The notes below the pieces were generated by a model, which had not been told where the DNA came from, did not search any database, and saw nothing but the letters and a program-made list of their open reading frames with translations. From Adiantum capillus-veneris (taxonomy: Eukaryota > Streptophyta > Polypodiopsida > Polypodiales > Pteridaceae): 64,000 nt of DNA. Location: assembly GCA_014529385.2 (NCBI GenBank), contig CM043963.1, positions 68,599,912-68,663,911 of the forward strand. Reading direction: 5' to 3'. Below are positions 10,149 through 22,843 of this stretch, in pieces. A program made the translations under genes and the position numbers. Numbering within the stretch: position 1 is the first letter of the stretch; each line of letters opens with the position of its first letter.

Positions 10149-12726
10149 CTCTCTCTCTCTCTCTCTCTCGTGCTGCCATTCATCACTTTGTAAAGCTGAG
10201 GTAAGGAGGCGTTGTTGGATTCCTGCAGCTGACTTGTCGGGCCTTGATCGATGCTAATCCTTTCCAACTCTTTCAAACTTATGCACTCATGGCGTTTCAA
10301 GACAAACTATAGAACTCTATCGCATTCCTTTCTAACCTCAAAGACGAGAAGTGCATACCTCTGTAGAGCTCGTATGCTCCCATCTGTTTCTTTGTTGTCT
10401 TTCTTTGTTCTTCCTCATCAAACTCTCCACAAATCTCCAACCATTTAGGATACCCGGACAAACTTTGTTTACCATCGCTATAATATTAGAAAGTGGAAGT
10501 GGTGCATTTGTGAATGAATCCTTTGGGTACATTAACTTGTCGATCCACAATGACACTCTCCATTACTTCTTTTTAATTAATCCCTTTTATGACATTTTAT
10601 TGCATTTCTTTAATGGCATGTCACAAAATATCAACACAAAGCTAAAATGTGTTAAGCCTTCTTAATGCATGTGTAGATGACAAAGAGCTTGGGATTCTCA
10701 TGTCAAATTAATATTCACATCTAAAAACTTGGGTTTTCCATCACCAGAGTAGGCCTTTGCTAGCTCTACCAGTTAGGAAGTGTATAACAAAAAACTTCCA
10801 TGTAAAGTTCTATTACTTCAACATAAGGAGTTGTGTGTAATTTATCATTTTTACAAAATGGTTGCCTCATTTTGTCAAGATTTTGGATGCAAACATAGTA
10901 AAAGAATATGAAAAAATAGAACAAGTCAAGCTATATATTTCAAAATATCCTTGAAATTTTCATTTTCTATGTCTCAATTAACATGACACTTCTCAAAATT
11001 GGGTCCAAGTTTCTCTATATGGTCCCTTGTAAGCCATTTTGAGCTCTACTTGGTGTATAATCGAAGTACTTTCCAAACTTTCTACAACTAGCTTATCTTG
11101 CCCTTTGAGGTGCATGCACTAACTTTGGAGATGGGTGAGACAACGATAGACTCAAACCACAATTAGCAACACTATAAAAGTTTTGTTACCAAACCTAGGG
11201 TTAATGTCATACTCACCCAATATTGTACCACACATACTCAATTGTATTCATGGAAAGGTAATTGTCAACGATGTTGGTGGACATAACCACCTTGTACCCT
11301 GAAAAAGGTGCAAGCTCCAAATTAATCCTTGGTTATATGATGCTGGCAAATAGTGAAAAATACAAAATGGTAAGACACAATCGGCTAGCCAATAACCAAC
11401 AAGACTATAAGGCCATAAAAAAGGGTTTGCCACATTCACTTAACTACTATAACAAAAGAATCTTTTTTTAGGGTATGAGCCCTCAAGAGTTTTGAAGGCA
11501 CTAGACGTAATCCAAATCATAAGGCGTGCAACAAGCACTATACATGATACATTACATGTGAAAGCAAATTGCAATCATCATATAGCAATTCATGTCAGTT
11601 CTCCACATACTCATAATGCTACATGGTGGTTTTTGTTATCACTTTGAGATCAAGTGGCCATAAATTAGCACACATGGGATGTACTAGTGTGAGAAATGTT
11701 TCATCTCATACTCAGAGTGCTACATGGTGTTTTTTGTTTTCACTTTGAGATCAAGTGGCCATAATTAGCACACATGGGATGTACTAGTGTGAGCAATGTT
11801 TCATCTCAAAAGGCCTACACACAATTGTTTCTACACATGTTTGAACTCCTTCACATGCTCTTAAGAGGGTTCCCATAGACCTTTTAAGTTGAAGGGCCTC
11901 TAAATCAAAGAGGCCCTCTTATCATGGTAGAGCATCCTCGAGAAGGAATCTCTTAAAGGTCAAATATAGTGTTCCATTTGCCAATCCAAATATCAACCAC
12001 CAAGTAACTTGTTGTAGGAGGTCAAATGATCGAGGTGACTTTCTTACAGTCATTTGGAAGGGTCTTTATGCTTTTAGCACTTGTTTGGTAACGTAATAAT
12101 AAATAAAAGTTTCCTTTCATAATATCTCAATATTTGGTAGTGGTAAGCTTCCAAATTAGGTGTACTTGTACATTTAATAGTGCAAATTGTCTACGTAAAT
12201 TTCATACCAAGGAGTGTCCCAAATTTTCTAGAGAAAGACCCTATCTTTTCCATGAAGATAAGTGGGTTTGTGACAATAGCTTTGGTTGTCAAAAAGCAGC
12301 AATTTATATTCTAGACATAAATTAAGTACAAGAATATGGGATTTTTCTCATGTGGCTATTACCAATGTTTGTATAGCTACACACTAAGGATATGTTGTTT
12401 TGATAGACTTTGGTATTTTAAATTTATACTTCAAAATAGAAAGTATCAAACCATTAAAAAGACTAAGATGATATTGGACACAACCATCAAATACTAAAAT
12501 TGCACACATATGAGAAAACTAGCTTTCACAATGTGGCTTTATAGGCATGTGGAAAACTATCAACACATAGCCAAATGGTAGAGGCAGCAAAATAGTTCAT
12601 CTAAGCCACAAACCTATCAATATTCAATTGACAACAATGACCAAGAGAAGTGAAGGAAAAGGGAAAAAGAGGGAAGGAAGGGGGACAAATTTTATTTTTT
12701 TCTAATTGCAAATTTGACCACTCCAC
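10149..12726. other. unassigned DNA
   Basis: Starts with a short CT tract (10149-10170), then AT-rich sequence with no long or recognisable ORF. The only structure seen is the 101-bp tandem duplication at 11606-11808. Confidence 0.5.
11606..11808. repeat. tandem duplication, ~101-bp unit
   Basis: Two adjacent near-identical units, each starting CATACTCA and containing TGAGATCAAGTGGCCATA and GGGATGTACTAGTGTGAG. They differ at a few bases and one A indel. Confidence 0.85.
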
Positions 12727-12962
12727 ACAGCGTCCACATGACAGCTGAGTGGTTTAGGTCATTTATTCAAAATGTTTGGCCGCTAGGTCTTGGGTTCAAT
12801 GCCCACAAAGGCTTAGCCATGTGAGGCTTTGAGTTTCCTTTGAGTTGGGGAATTTGAACCAGATTCTCCCTAATGAGGTACACTTGTCCTAGTATGTTTG
12901 TTGTTATTGAGTAGAGTACAATCTTATCTATATAATGAGCCTTCTTTTCAAGAAAACAAAAA
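12727..12962 (+). mobile_element. SINE-like tRNA-Leu/Ser-derived repeat
   Basis: GCTGAGTGGTTTAGG near 12744 resembles the box A region of Leu/Ser tRNAs. GGGTTCAATGCCC (12792-12804) fits box B. The spacing is tRNA-like. The segment runs on past the tRNA-like head to a tail near TATATAATGAGCC. It could equally be a decayed tRNA gene with flanking DNA. Only one copy is visible here. Confidence 0.45.
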
Positions 12963-13600
12963 TATTCCATAGTTACATTGTTAATTCTATGGGATAGTAG
13001 GTGCTATATGACTTAAGGAAGAATGGTTATATAATACGAATACATGAAAAAATTCACAACAATCAACTTTTAGTAAAAATTGGCAACGGTGAATTTTTGT
13101 ATATAGGCCATAACTTGAAATACAACATCCCCTACCCCTTAGAAGCATGCGAACCTGTTTGAAGCTTTTAGAGTTGACTATATAGCACTCTAAACTCCAC
13201 TAGTATGATGTTTAGAGTGCTCTTATTACTCCTATTATAGCCAAAAATAAGATTTGTTATTTGACACAATTTAGGTTGAACAATTTTCAATAAGCACATG
13301 GTTGAAGCTTACATTAGGCGTAAGTGTGGTATATTTTAAGAGAAGGGCAAGATCTTTCCCTTTATAGATTGATATTGCATTAAAGAATTGGAAGCATAAA
13401 AATTTTCACGTGGATGAGGAGAGGTTTCCCAAAAAAGGAGAGGCAAAGGAAGAATAGAACACCCTAAGCAAAATAACACTATGGTTTTTGCAAGTAAAAA
13501 ACTAAGGTAGTTTCACTCTGCCATCTCTCTTTTCTTATTTATAGTGTTGGTTGCAACACACACTATTAGATTGAGAAGACCTCAAAAATATAGACTGGTC
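12963..13600. other. unassigned DNA
   Basis: AT-rich, no recognisable coding sequence or repeat seen. Confidence 0.4.
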
Positions 13601-13790
13601 ACATTGGTAGATAAGAACTGGATTAGGTATGAAAGGCAAGGGATGTCATTGAGACCCCAAGCCTAGCTTGCGGGATTATCTCTAAAGAGAAATCCAAAAT
13701 GGGAATGGTCCAAGTCCAATGTGAATGGAGCTTTGAAGATCCCAAGGTAGATAAAATAAATTTTGGGTGGAGAGTTGTGGATATGCCAAT
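13601..13790 (+). repeat. left part of the G2 5' LTR (inferred)
   Basis: Sequence immediately left of copia C2. A primer-site-like TGGTATCAAAGC follows shortly after C2 on its right side (25174). The DNA on both sides of C2 is therefore inferred to be one interrupted gypsy LTR. The left limit is not determined. Confidence 0.35.
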
Positions 13791-13996
13791 TGTTGGGTTT
13801 GCTGGCCTGTGTCTATCCGACCGTCACTAACTCACTTACAGTTTCTTTTATCCAACTATATAGATAATACATTACGTGCCATACACACTAGCTCAATATA
13901 GTGTGTGTTGTGTAGGAGGGCAAAGCTCACCCTCACATGTGTCATACTCTCTTCTCTCTCAGACTCTCTCTTTTTGCTCCTGCACTCGATCCAACA
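13791..13996 (+). repeat. C2 5' LTR
   Basis: TGTTGGGTTTGCTGGCC ... CTCGATCCAACA. A TATA-like CTATATAGA lies near 13857. Confidence 0.93.
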
Positions 13997-13998
13997 AT

Positions 13999-14010
13999 TG
14001 GTATCAGAGC
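13999..14010 (+). promoter_or_regulatory. C2 primer binding site
   Basis: TGGTATCAGAGC, the complement of the 3' end of initiator Met tRNA, two bases after the 5' LTR. Confidence 0.92.
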
Positions 14011-15645
14011 TTTGGCTTCGCAACAGATGGAGTGCTACAGAGAAGTGAGCTTTCGGCTATGGTGAGCTCGATTTCAGTGGAAGCTTGAGATTGGTGAGCA
14101 ACCACTAGATCTCTACTCGTGGAAGCTTGAGGGACATTCCAAGCTTGAGAGGAGGGTGTATTGCAAGTATGTATGCTTTTTTGCAGCCATACTTATTGTA
14201 GGAAGAATGCATATTTTCATTTTCGCAAGTCATTTTTGGGCTCCAAAACAGTGTTTTTTGCGTAACTTTTGCATACGGAATGCGATTTATGCAAGGTTAG
14301 GGTGTAACCTGGGGTTTTTGCATGCTCCGGTTGCAATGGTGATATCCATTTTGACTTAATTTGACCTCTAAAATTTTTGCAGTAGTAATTGTTTATTGTG
14401 TGTTGAGGATTCCACACATGGTTTGCTCTCAGATGTGGCAGTCGTATTGGCTGTAAGTTTGCTCACAGGTGGGAGGATACGATGTATATCTATGTGGTCC
14501 GGTGCTCAGAGAGTTGGTAGCACTTGTTTGAGGTCCACTTGCGGCCACATATAGGATATGTGGTAGATATCTTGCGGTTGCCAATTTTACTTGCCATGTG
14601 AGACACTTGTAGGATACTTTGACACCTTTGTGAGCTGAATATTCAGCCAATTAGATTTCTATTTTCATGCATACAGAGGGATGAAATTCTCAGCCATACA
14701 TAGCTTTACAGGTGCCATATTTTTGGCAGTGGTTGCATCTCAGATTTTGGTCATGTATGCATTAGTTTTTGGCATAGTTTTCTCGACATCAGACAGTATA
14801 CACAGGTTATCTTCTACGAGAATTTTTGCAGTGATTTTGGAGCTTTATGCACACAGATTTTATGCATTGAGAGCTTGGCATGGTTTAGTGTCAAGGTCGT
14901 TAGCAAGCTTGCTCGACTAGATTATTTTATGCACGGTTGATTTCAGAGTTGAGATTTGATTATCTTTTCTGATCTGCCATACGCTATGGCTATTGAGTAC
15001 ATTCTTTTGAGAGCGTTTCTTCATGCGATTTGACCACGATTTTGGTTTCCTCCTAGAGCTCTCTTCGGGTGGAAATTTTTTGGCATATTGCTTGCACTTT
15101 TTTGGCGTCTGTTTGTGCGCAAATCCTGTGATTAACAGTAAGGACTATACGTTATTTGTGGATACTACCATCGTACCCTTTTGTGGAGCCATATTTAGCT
15201 TGTAAGACAGCCCACGCCATTTTTGTCGGCCATTTCTGAGACTTGGTCTGGAAGATAGCCATTTCTGAGACTTGGCTATACATTTGTTGCATATCCTACG
15301 TTGAGAGGGTCGTGGTGAGGTTTTCTTGAGCTGGGATATTCTCAAATGTGGAGATACTTTCGGTGATACAGGTAGTCGGAGATCCCCCTTCGTGACCTCA
15401 CCATAGGATATGTATAGAGAGGACTAGGTGCTCGTTATCCATGATGGTTTTTGGTATGTCAGTTTGACAGTTTATGCATAGCTAGTACTCTCATTTGTTC
15501 TTGCTATTTGGTCAGAGATACCCTTTTATGTGTTGGTTACATTTCTTGGCACTTTTGGTCTCTGTTTTGGTTGGGATTTGCTCCCAAAAACAAAGAAGAC
15601 TCTGCCAAAATTTTTCCAGAAATTATGGGCTTATAGTTTGCCAAG
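14011..15645 (+). other. C2 long untranslated leader
   Basis: About 1.6 kb between primer site and gag ATG with no convincing ORF. It is T-rich with scattered TTTTGCA/TTTTGGC motifs. It probably holds the RNA leader and packaging signals, but could include an undetected old insertion. Confidence 0.5.
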
Positions 15646-16426
15646 ATGTCGCTTAAAGAGCGTGATGTCTATGACATAAAGAAGTTTGATGGCCCAAACT
15701 TTGCTCTTTGGAAAAACCAAATGCAAGATGTTCTTGTCCAAAAGAAGCAAAAGCTGTCTATCATGTACAAGGAAAGAATTGAGCAAATGGGCATACTCAA
15801 TTTCAGTGGGATGAGCTAAATGAACTATGCAAGTCTACTATTAGATTGCATCTTGCCGAATCTATTTACTTTTCCATGTTGGAATGTGACTCTGCTTACG
15901 TGGTATGGCAAAAGCTATGCAATACCTATGAAAAGGATACGGCTAACAATTAAGTTTTCTTAATGCGAAAACTGTTCAACCTTCGTATGTAAAAATCTGC
16001 TAGTGTTGCTAGCCATATCAATGATTTTGACTCTTTATTTGTTCAAATACGTGCGCAGCGCATGAATATGGATAATGAGATGAAAGCTATCTTTTTGCTT
16101 TGCTCATTACCTCCATCATTGGATATATTTTGCACTACGATAAGTAACTATGCACCTAATGGTACACTAGTGTATAATGATATCACTAGTTCTCTTTTGT
16201 ATGAGGAAATATGACGAAAGTTTATGGGTAGCTCGCATCATGGCGAAGCTCACTATGTGCAGAAAGATGGGAAGCAAAGAAAGGGTCGTGCTACGCAGCG
16301 TGATGCAAGTAAAGATGGCAAGAGGGACTCATCCCATGATAGGTCAAAGTCTCGTGGACGTTATAAAAATATTCATGAATGCCATGATTGTGACAAATAT
16401 GGTCACATGAAAAAAGATTGTCATAC
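15646..16426 (+). pseudogene. C2 copia gag
   Basis: Starts MSLKERDVYDIKKFDGPNFA, LWKNQMQDVL, the usual copia gag N-terminus. Blocks AIFLLCSLPPSLD and YNDITSSLLYEE follow, then a Lys/Arg-rich region and the zinc knuckle CHDCDKYGHMKKDC near 16380-16421. A frameshift near 15790 and stops near 15950, 15988 and 16212 break the frame. The sequence is cut at 16426 by C3 and resumes at 21684. Confidence 0.88.
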
Positions 16427-16747
16427 TGTAAAGAAAGAGGATGCAAGAGAGATACACAAGACAAGCACACACCACACAGAGATGGAAAGCTTCTTCTTCT
16501 TCTCACAGAAAAGAGAGTACAAAATGACTAAGTGCTAAAGCTGAAACGTAGCACATATGTACATGCGGTCACTAAGTGTGAACACGCTAGAAGCGTACTA
16601 GGCTGGCACTATAAGTGTAGTCCAGCTGTAGAATCATTGGCAGAGATCCTCCGTGTCGGTCACCTAACGCGCCAGTGAGTAAATGCCGTAAGCGGCCAAG
16701 ACCCGTAGTGGATGCCAGCTCAAGATGTAGAGCTCGACATCTCAACA
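16427..16747 (-). repeat. C3 3' LTR
   Basis: On the minus strand TGTTGAGATGTCGAGC ... CTTTACA. It is preceded (minus strand) by a polypurine tract GAGGGGGAG at 16748-16756. Confidence 0.95.
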
Positions 16748-19700
16748 CTCCCCCTCGAGCTTTGCATGTCGCAGAGTCCAAGCATAGTCCGGAAACGTCG
16801 AAGCTTCTCAGCTCCGAGGGCCTTTATAAAGATATCCGCTATCTGCTCCTCTGTGCTGACGTAGACCAAGTCGATGTCGCCCGCCAACACTCGCTCTTGA
16901 ACGAAGTGGTAATGGACCTCTATGTGCTTGGTCCTGGCATGGAACACTAGGTTCCTCGCCAACTGCATGCTGCTAAGGTTGTCACAATGGATGACAATCT
17001 GCTGGTCCACCTGCACTCCCAAATCCTCAAGTAATGTGTGTAGCCAAGCTACCTCGCACGTTGCAACTGCTGCACCTCTGTACTCAGCCTCTGTGCTCGA
17101 TAAAGTAACCGTAGGTTGCTTTTTGCTGCTCCAAGTACCAGCAGCACTCCCAAAAGAGAACATGAAGCCACTCGTAGATCTCCTATCAACAATGCTACCT
17201 GCCCAATCTGCATCTGTATACCCATACAATGCTAATGGCGCATTTGCTGCATAGAAAAATGCGTAGTCAAGAGTCCCTTGCACATACCGAAGTGTGCTTC
17301 GTACTCCATCCAAATGTGGCTTCCTCGGAAGCTGCATGAACTGACTCTCCAAGCCTACTGTGTAGCTCAAGTCTGGCCTCGTGATAGTCAAGTAGATTAG
17401 ACTACCCACAATCTTCTTGTACATCTTGACATCCTCAACAACATCACCCTTCTCTACACTCAGCTTTCCATTCACATCCAAGGGAATAGAAATTGGCTTA
17501 CAATCAGCCATACCATACTTTGACAACATGTCCAAAGCATATTGTCTCTGTGGTGACAGCCATACACCCTCTGGAGTCCTGATCATCTCAATGCCAAGAA
17601 AGTAGCGCAACTCGCCCAAATCTTTCATTTCAAACTCCTGTTTGAGAAGACCCTTCACATGGTCAATCTCCATAGCATTGTCACCCACAATAATAAGGTC
17701 ATCTACATATATGGTAATGACCACAATCCCCACATCACTCTCATGTACATAGAGTGAATGATCAGCATGAGCTCTCCTAAACTCAATACTGACAAGATAC
17801 TTGGCAATCCTGCCATACCATGCTCTAGATCCCTGCTTCAAACCATACAAAGCTTTGAGAAGTCTGCATACATAATCTGGGTAACCTGGATCGACATAAC
17901 CAGGTGGCTGATCCATATACACTTCCTCTTGCAACTCACCATTCAAGAAGGCATTCTTTACATCCATTTGATGCATAATCCATCCTCTAGATGCAGCCAC
18001 TGCTATGACAGCTCTCACAGTCGTCATCTTTGGCACTGGAGCAAAGGTCTCCTCATAGTCTATACCATACGTCTGTGCATAACCCTTTGCGACCAGCCTT
18101 GCCTTGTGACGCTCAATGTTACCATCAGCCTTATGCTTGGTTTTATACACCCATTTACAGCCAATAGCTTTCTTGCCAGTTGGCAATGGCACCAACTCCC
18201 ATGTGTCGTTTGCTTCCAATGCAGCCATCTCTTCATTCATTGCATCATCCCAATGCACATTTCCAACTGCATCCTCAAAACATGTGGGCTCCACATCGTG
18301 TATCACCTTAGCCATGTAGGCTTGGTGATGTGCTAGATACCCATCATAAGTCAATTTCTGAACTGGATTTCTGACTCTGTTAGATCTGCGCGGTCCTGGG
18401 TCACTCCTTTGCCCTCTAGCATCGTCTTGTACTTTCCTTACACCAGGTGTCCTGACAGCCGGAATTCCAAATTCCTCATCAAGACTTTGTTCAGAACCAT
18501 CTGAATCCATGTCTACATGTGAAAACCCTTATGATGCATCAGCCATAAAGGGAGGTTCATCTACCTTTTTCTTTCCTTTTTGTGATACATTCCCTGTACC
18601 TGCTGGTGGAGTAACCTACGTACGTAGTCTACCATTCCATGGCCTCTCAACAAAGCCACGAGAAGAGGACTCTTGTGGTCCACTCAAAACCTGTGACTGT
18701 GGCCTCACATTTTGTACAACCACATCATCTTTTACATCAGCCCCAATAGTGCCATGTGCATTATTGTACCAGCTGCTCATCTCATCAAAGACTACATCTC
18801 TGCTCACTCGTAATTCTGGTGTAGTAGGATTGTAGCACATGTACCCCTTTTGTTCAAGGGAATATCCCACAAGAATACATTTCTCTGCTTTAGGATCCAA
18901 TTTCCTACGCAACTCATCTGGTACATGCACGTAAGCTATGCAGCCAAACACTTTCAAGTGTGCCAAATCAGGCTTTGTACCTAAAAACTTTTCCTCAGGC
19001 ATTACATCATGCACCGCAGCTGTAGGTGTCCTGTTCATAATGTACACAGCTGTATTTACAGCTTCAACCTAGAAATGATGAGGCATGTTCTTCTCATTCA
19101 TCAATGCATGTGCAATCTCTGAAATGTGCCTGTTTTTCCTTTTTGCGACCCCATTCTGCTGGGGAGTATATCTGCATGTAAACTGCCTGCGTATACCATG
19201 CATTCGCAGAAAATCTGAAAAATCGTTGGAGAAGTACTCTCCCCCTCCATCTGAACTCAATGTCTTGATTTGCATATCTGTCTCCTTCTCAATCATGACT
19301 TTGAAGTCCTGAAAGTGACCAAACACTTCACTTTTGTTACGCATGAAGTAGACCCATACTTTCCTTGTATGGTCATCAATGAAAGAGACATAATACCTGC
19401 AACCATGTATACTTGCAGTATTGGTTGGACCCCAAACATCTGTGTGCACCACCTCGAGTGGCTTTTTACATACATTGTGCTCATGTGGAAATGAGCCCTT
19501 TGACTGTTTTTCAAATTGGCATGCTGCACACACTTTATGCATACCATCCACCTTGAATTTGGGCAAACCTTTTACAATCTGTTTTGATTGCATGGTGCGC
19601 AATCTCTGCTCATTGACATGGCCAATGCGTTTGTGCCAAATGTCAACATCAGCCACAACACCTATGCCCTCTGCAAATAATGCAGCTTTTACCACAGGCA

Positions 19701-19764
19701 TGTTTACATTCAGCATAAACATTCTGCCCACACATTTGCCCTCTGTGATTAGCTTACAGCCATT
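16720..19764 (-). pseudogene. C3 copia integrase, reverse transcriptase, RNase H
   Basis: A single frame with TAG stops at 19069-19071 and 18616-18618. Integrase: DIWHKRIGHVNEQRL, CAACQFEKQSKG, VVHTDVWGP, FIDDHTRKVWVYFM, LSSDGGGEYFS and NGVAKRKNR. In the last block Lys replaces the catalytic Glu usual in NGVAERKNR. After KVFGCIAYVHV and a linker, the reverse transcriptase reads WELVPLPTGKKAIGCKWVYK, ARLVAKGYAQTYGIDYEETF, QMDVKNAFLNGELQEEVYM, LYGLKQGSRAWYG and TIYVDDLIIVG. RNase H has GYTDADWAGS, SSTEAEYRGA, CDNLSSMQLA and TKHIEVHYHFV. The frame ends at 16720, a few codons inside the 3' LTR, as is common in this group. Nothing has been deleted. Confidence 0.95.
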
Positions 19765-21078
19765 CTATAAATCTTCTACATAGCAGCCATTTGGATTGAA
19801 GCAAACCTGCAAACCCTGCTCAACCATTTGTCCAACAGAAACAAGATTCTTTGTAATGTTTGGGACATGAAGTACATCTACTAAGTACTTTGATTTCCCA
19901 CTCTTCGTATTTAGAGGTATGTCCCCTACATGAGCAATGGGGTGAGCTGTGTCATCTCCTGTCTGCACATAGCCTGACACATCTGGTTTGCGCATATCTC
20001 TAAACCACTCTCCACGAGACGTCATGTGATTAAAGGCACGTGAATCCACATACCAAACATCATCTTGGGTGGAATTCTCTGCAGTCATTGTATTCATTAC
20101 ATGCTGCATAACAAACATGCGCTCGTTGTTGCTGTCATCTGCATCTCTGCTAGTAGATGCATAGTTGCCATGTTCTCTCTTTCCACTTTCTTTTCCCTTT
20201 GGACAGTCACGTGACATGTGACCTCTTTCACCACAAGTCCAACATTCTCTGCTATCTGCACTATGTTGCTGCCTGCTTGATCCTGCACCACGACCTCTTT
20301 GACTCCCCCTGCCTTGAGACTGGTTTCCCCTACCACCTGTATTGTTTTGATTTGATTGACCTTCTTGAAATTGGCCCCTGCAACCACTTGGGCCTCGACC
20401 ACGACCTCTACCTCTACCTCTGTTGGAGTTAGAATAGAAGGCCTGTTCAGACCTATTTCTTCCACGAGAAGAAGACGTGTCAAGACCAAGGTTCTTCTCC
20501 TCAAGAATAAGCATAGAAATCAAATCTTGGAACACGGGGATGTCGTCTCTTGTATTCATGGAAGACCTGCAATGTACATACTCATCTCCTAGACCATCCA
20601 AGCATGCACGGACAATGTCGTCGTCTTCCACTGAAACTTTAATAGATCCAGGAGCCTCAATGATACTCTTGATCTTCAAAGCATAATCATTGATGGAGAG
20701 GTTGTTCCTCTTAACCTGATTTAGCTCCGACTTTAGTTGAAGCTTCCTGGCCTTGGTGTTCACCTCGAACACTCTGCTTAAGTTTTTCCATGCAATGGCG
20801 GGGGTTTCAGCATCCTGTAGATAGCCCATCATGCCATCTGTGATGCTCATAGAAAGCCAATACATCACTTTGCTCTGGCCTTGTTGCTAGTCCCTCAAGG
20901 CTTTCCTTTGTTCTGCTGTAGCATTTTCCTCGGAAATCTCTGGTTCCTTTTCATTGTCTCCTTCTACATAGTCCCAATAACCTTTTCCTTTTAGGAAATT
21001 TGTTATTTTGAACTTCCATGCAGGGTAGTTATTTTTCTCAAGCTTCTCAGTAACAATCTGACTGAAACCGTCAAACAT
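19765..21078 (-). pseudogene. C3 copia gag and protease
   Basis: The ATG at 21076-21078 starts MFDGFSQIVTEKLEKNNYP, AWKFKITNFLKGKGYWDYVE, a typical copia gag. A TAG at 20887-20889 stands where Trp is expected. The body continues WKNLSRVFEVNTKARKLQL to a long Arg-Gly repeat (RGRGRGRGRG), the zinc knuckle CWTCGERGHMSRDC and the protease. The protease active site reads YVDSRAFNHM, so the invariant Gly of D-S-G is Arg here. It ends at TAG 19765-19767 before NGCKL. All later domains are in the same frame. Confidence 0.94.
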
Positions 21079-21345
21079 CTTGAAGCACTAAGACAAAATA
21101 GCTGTAATATGCAAAAACCTGCAAATCTGCCGAACCTGCTATCGTGGTACCTGTAACGCTTTCTACACTCAACGAGTGTCCACAATCAAGCGTATATACA
21201 ACCACTGTACTTGTACAGTAAATCTCTGTGTACTACACTTTGTAGACCTGTTCATAAACTTGTACGAAAAACCCCTAAAAAATTTTCCTTGCGAACGAAG
21301 GGATTGTGATGCTCTTGCTCTCTTAGCCTCTCTTGCCTGCACCAA

Positions 21346-21357
21346 GCTCTGATACCA
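21346..21357 (-). promoter_or_regulatory. C3 primer binding site
   Basis: Minus strand TGGTATCAGAGC directly next to the 5' LTR, matching initiator Met tRNA. Confidence 0.93.
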
Positions 21358-21678
21358 TGTAAAGAAAGAGGATGCAAGAGAGCTACACAAGACAAGCACA
21401 CACCACACAGAGATGGAAAGCTTCTTCTTCTTCTCACAGAAAAGAGAGTACAAAATGACTAAGTGCTAAAGCTGAAAAGTAGCACATATGTACATGCGGT
21501 CACTAAGTGTGAACACGCTAGAAGCGTACTAGGCTGGCACTATAAGTGTAGTCCAGCTATAGAATCACTGGCAAAGATCCTCCGTGTCGGTCACCTAACG
21601 CGCCAGTGAGTAAATGCCGTAAGCGGCCAAGACCCGTAGTGGATGCCAGCTCAAGATGTAGAGCTCGACATCTCAACA
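21358..21678 (-). repeat. C3 5' LTR
   Basis: 321 bp, about 98% identical by eye to the 3' LTR (five substitutions noted). Confidence 0.95.
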
Positions 21679-22194
21679 CATACTCGGAAGCGTGGTAAGG
21701 GAAAAGGCAAAAGTAAAGATAATGATGGTAAAGAGGAGAAGTCAAAGAGCTCAGTGAAAATTGAAGAAATCAATGTGGCTTCAGATGACTGTGATGCGCA
21801 AGATATCAATATGCTGACAGAGATTGATGATGTGTTCTTTGATGTACATGAATCTCTATCATTGCCAACTGAATTGCTTGTCAGCGGCGGTGAGGTGTCA
21901 CACACATGGATACTTGATTCGGGTGCTTCTTTGCATCTTACTCCGCATAGAGAGTGGTTTACCATATATGAGGAGACAATTGAATTCGTCACACTTGGAG
22001 ACAGCTATGCATGTGACATCGTGGGTGTTGGTGACATTGCTATGGTTATGGCAAATGGTGTACATTTCATGATCCACAATGTGCGTCATGTCCCAGCTTT
22101 CACAAGCAATTTGATTTCAGTTGGTTTCCTTGATGACTTGGGTTACAAGTCACCTTCTTTTAGTAGTCTTGGTGTATTGCAAAGGGCAACTTGA
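21679..22194 (+). pseudogene. C2 gag C-terminus and protease
   Basis: Resumes after C3 with the Lys-rich gag tail (KRGKGKGKSKDNDGKEEKSK). The copia protease follows with the intact active site WILDSGASLHLTPHREWF, then GDIAMVMANGVHFMIHNVRH and VPAFTSNLISVGFLDDLG. A frameshift near 22150 ends it. Confidence 0.9.
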
Positions 22195-22843
22195 TGGTTT
22201 CACAAGGTTTGAAAGTGGGCTCCTTTCATCCTCTTTAAGTGTCAGCCAAAAACAGTGTTCTATGTGTAACCGAGCTGCCAATCGTTGCATTGTGGCATAG
22301 CCGATTAGGACATTTGTTCAAGAAAGGAATGGAGACTCTTTCTCGTTTGGGTTACTTGCCTTGTCTTTCATTTTATGAATTTCCTTTTTGTGAGCACTGT
22401 CAATATGAGAAGAAAACACGTCCTTCTCGTAATGGTTCATTTGAGAAAGAGCGTAAACCTTTAGAGCTTGTGCATAGTGATGTGTGTGGCCCTATGCCCA
22501 CTAGATCTCTTGGTGGAGCGTCTTATTTTGTCACATTTATAGATGATGCAACACGTAAAGTCTAGGCTTATGCTATGAAATCCAAAAATGAGACATTTTC
22601 TTGTTTCAAGCAATTCTTATCTAGTGTCCAAACTCAATCTGATCAAAAGCTTTGCGCTTAGACAATGGTGGAATGTACATTTCCAAGGAGTTTGCAGATT
22701 TTTTGTTGAGGAAGGGAATTAAGCGAAGCTCACAGCTCCCTACACCCATGCATAGAATGGTGTTGCTGAGAGGATGAATAGGACCATCTAGGAGAGGATT
22801 ATGTCTATGCTTTCACAAGCTAATTTGACCCAAGGTTTTTGGG
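22195..22843 (+). pseudogene. C2 integrase
   Basis: ALWHSRLGHLFKKGMETLSR and CEHCQYEKKTRPSRN form the zinc-binding pre-integrase region. ELVHSDVCGPMPTRSLGGAS and FVTFIDDATRKV open the core. A stop at 22563-22565 and several frameshifts between 22650 and 22840 destroy the catalytic second half. Confidence 0.85.

Larger units (their letters stand above)
16427..21678 (-). mobile_element. C3, near-complete copia LTR retrotransposon
   Basis: Two 321-bp LTRs (16427-16747 and 21358-21678) differ at only five positions by my reading. They are flanked by a perfect duplication CATAC (16422-16426 and 21679-21683). Between them on the minus strand lie a primer site, one gag-pol frame interrupted only by four TAG codons, and a polypurine tract. 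It sits inside C2 gag and is the youngest well-preserved element in the window. Confidence 0.97.

Noticed and set aside
11606-11808. CRISPR-like spaced repeats
   Set aside because: Only two long units and no spacers; ordinary tandem duplication in plant DNA. No CRISPR array was seen elsewhere.
16177-16538. Independent small genes of 77 and 104 codons
   Set aside because: They are the frameshifted end of C2 gag running into the C3 LTR.
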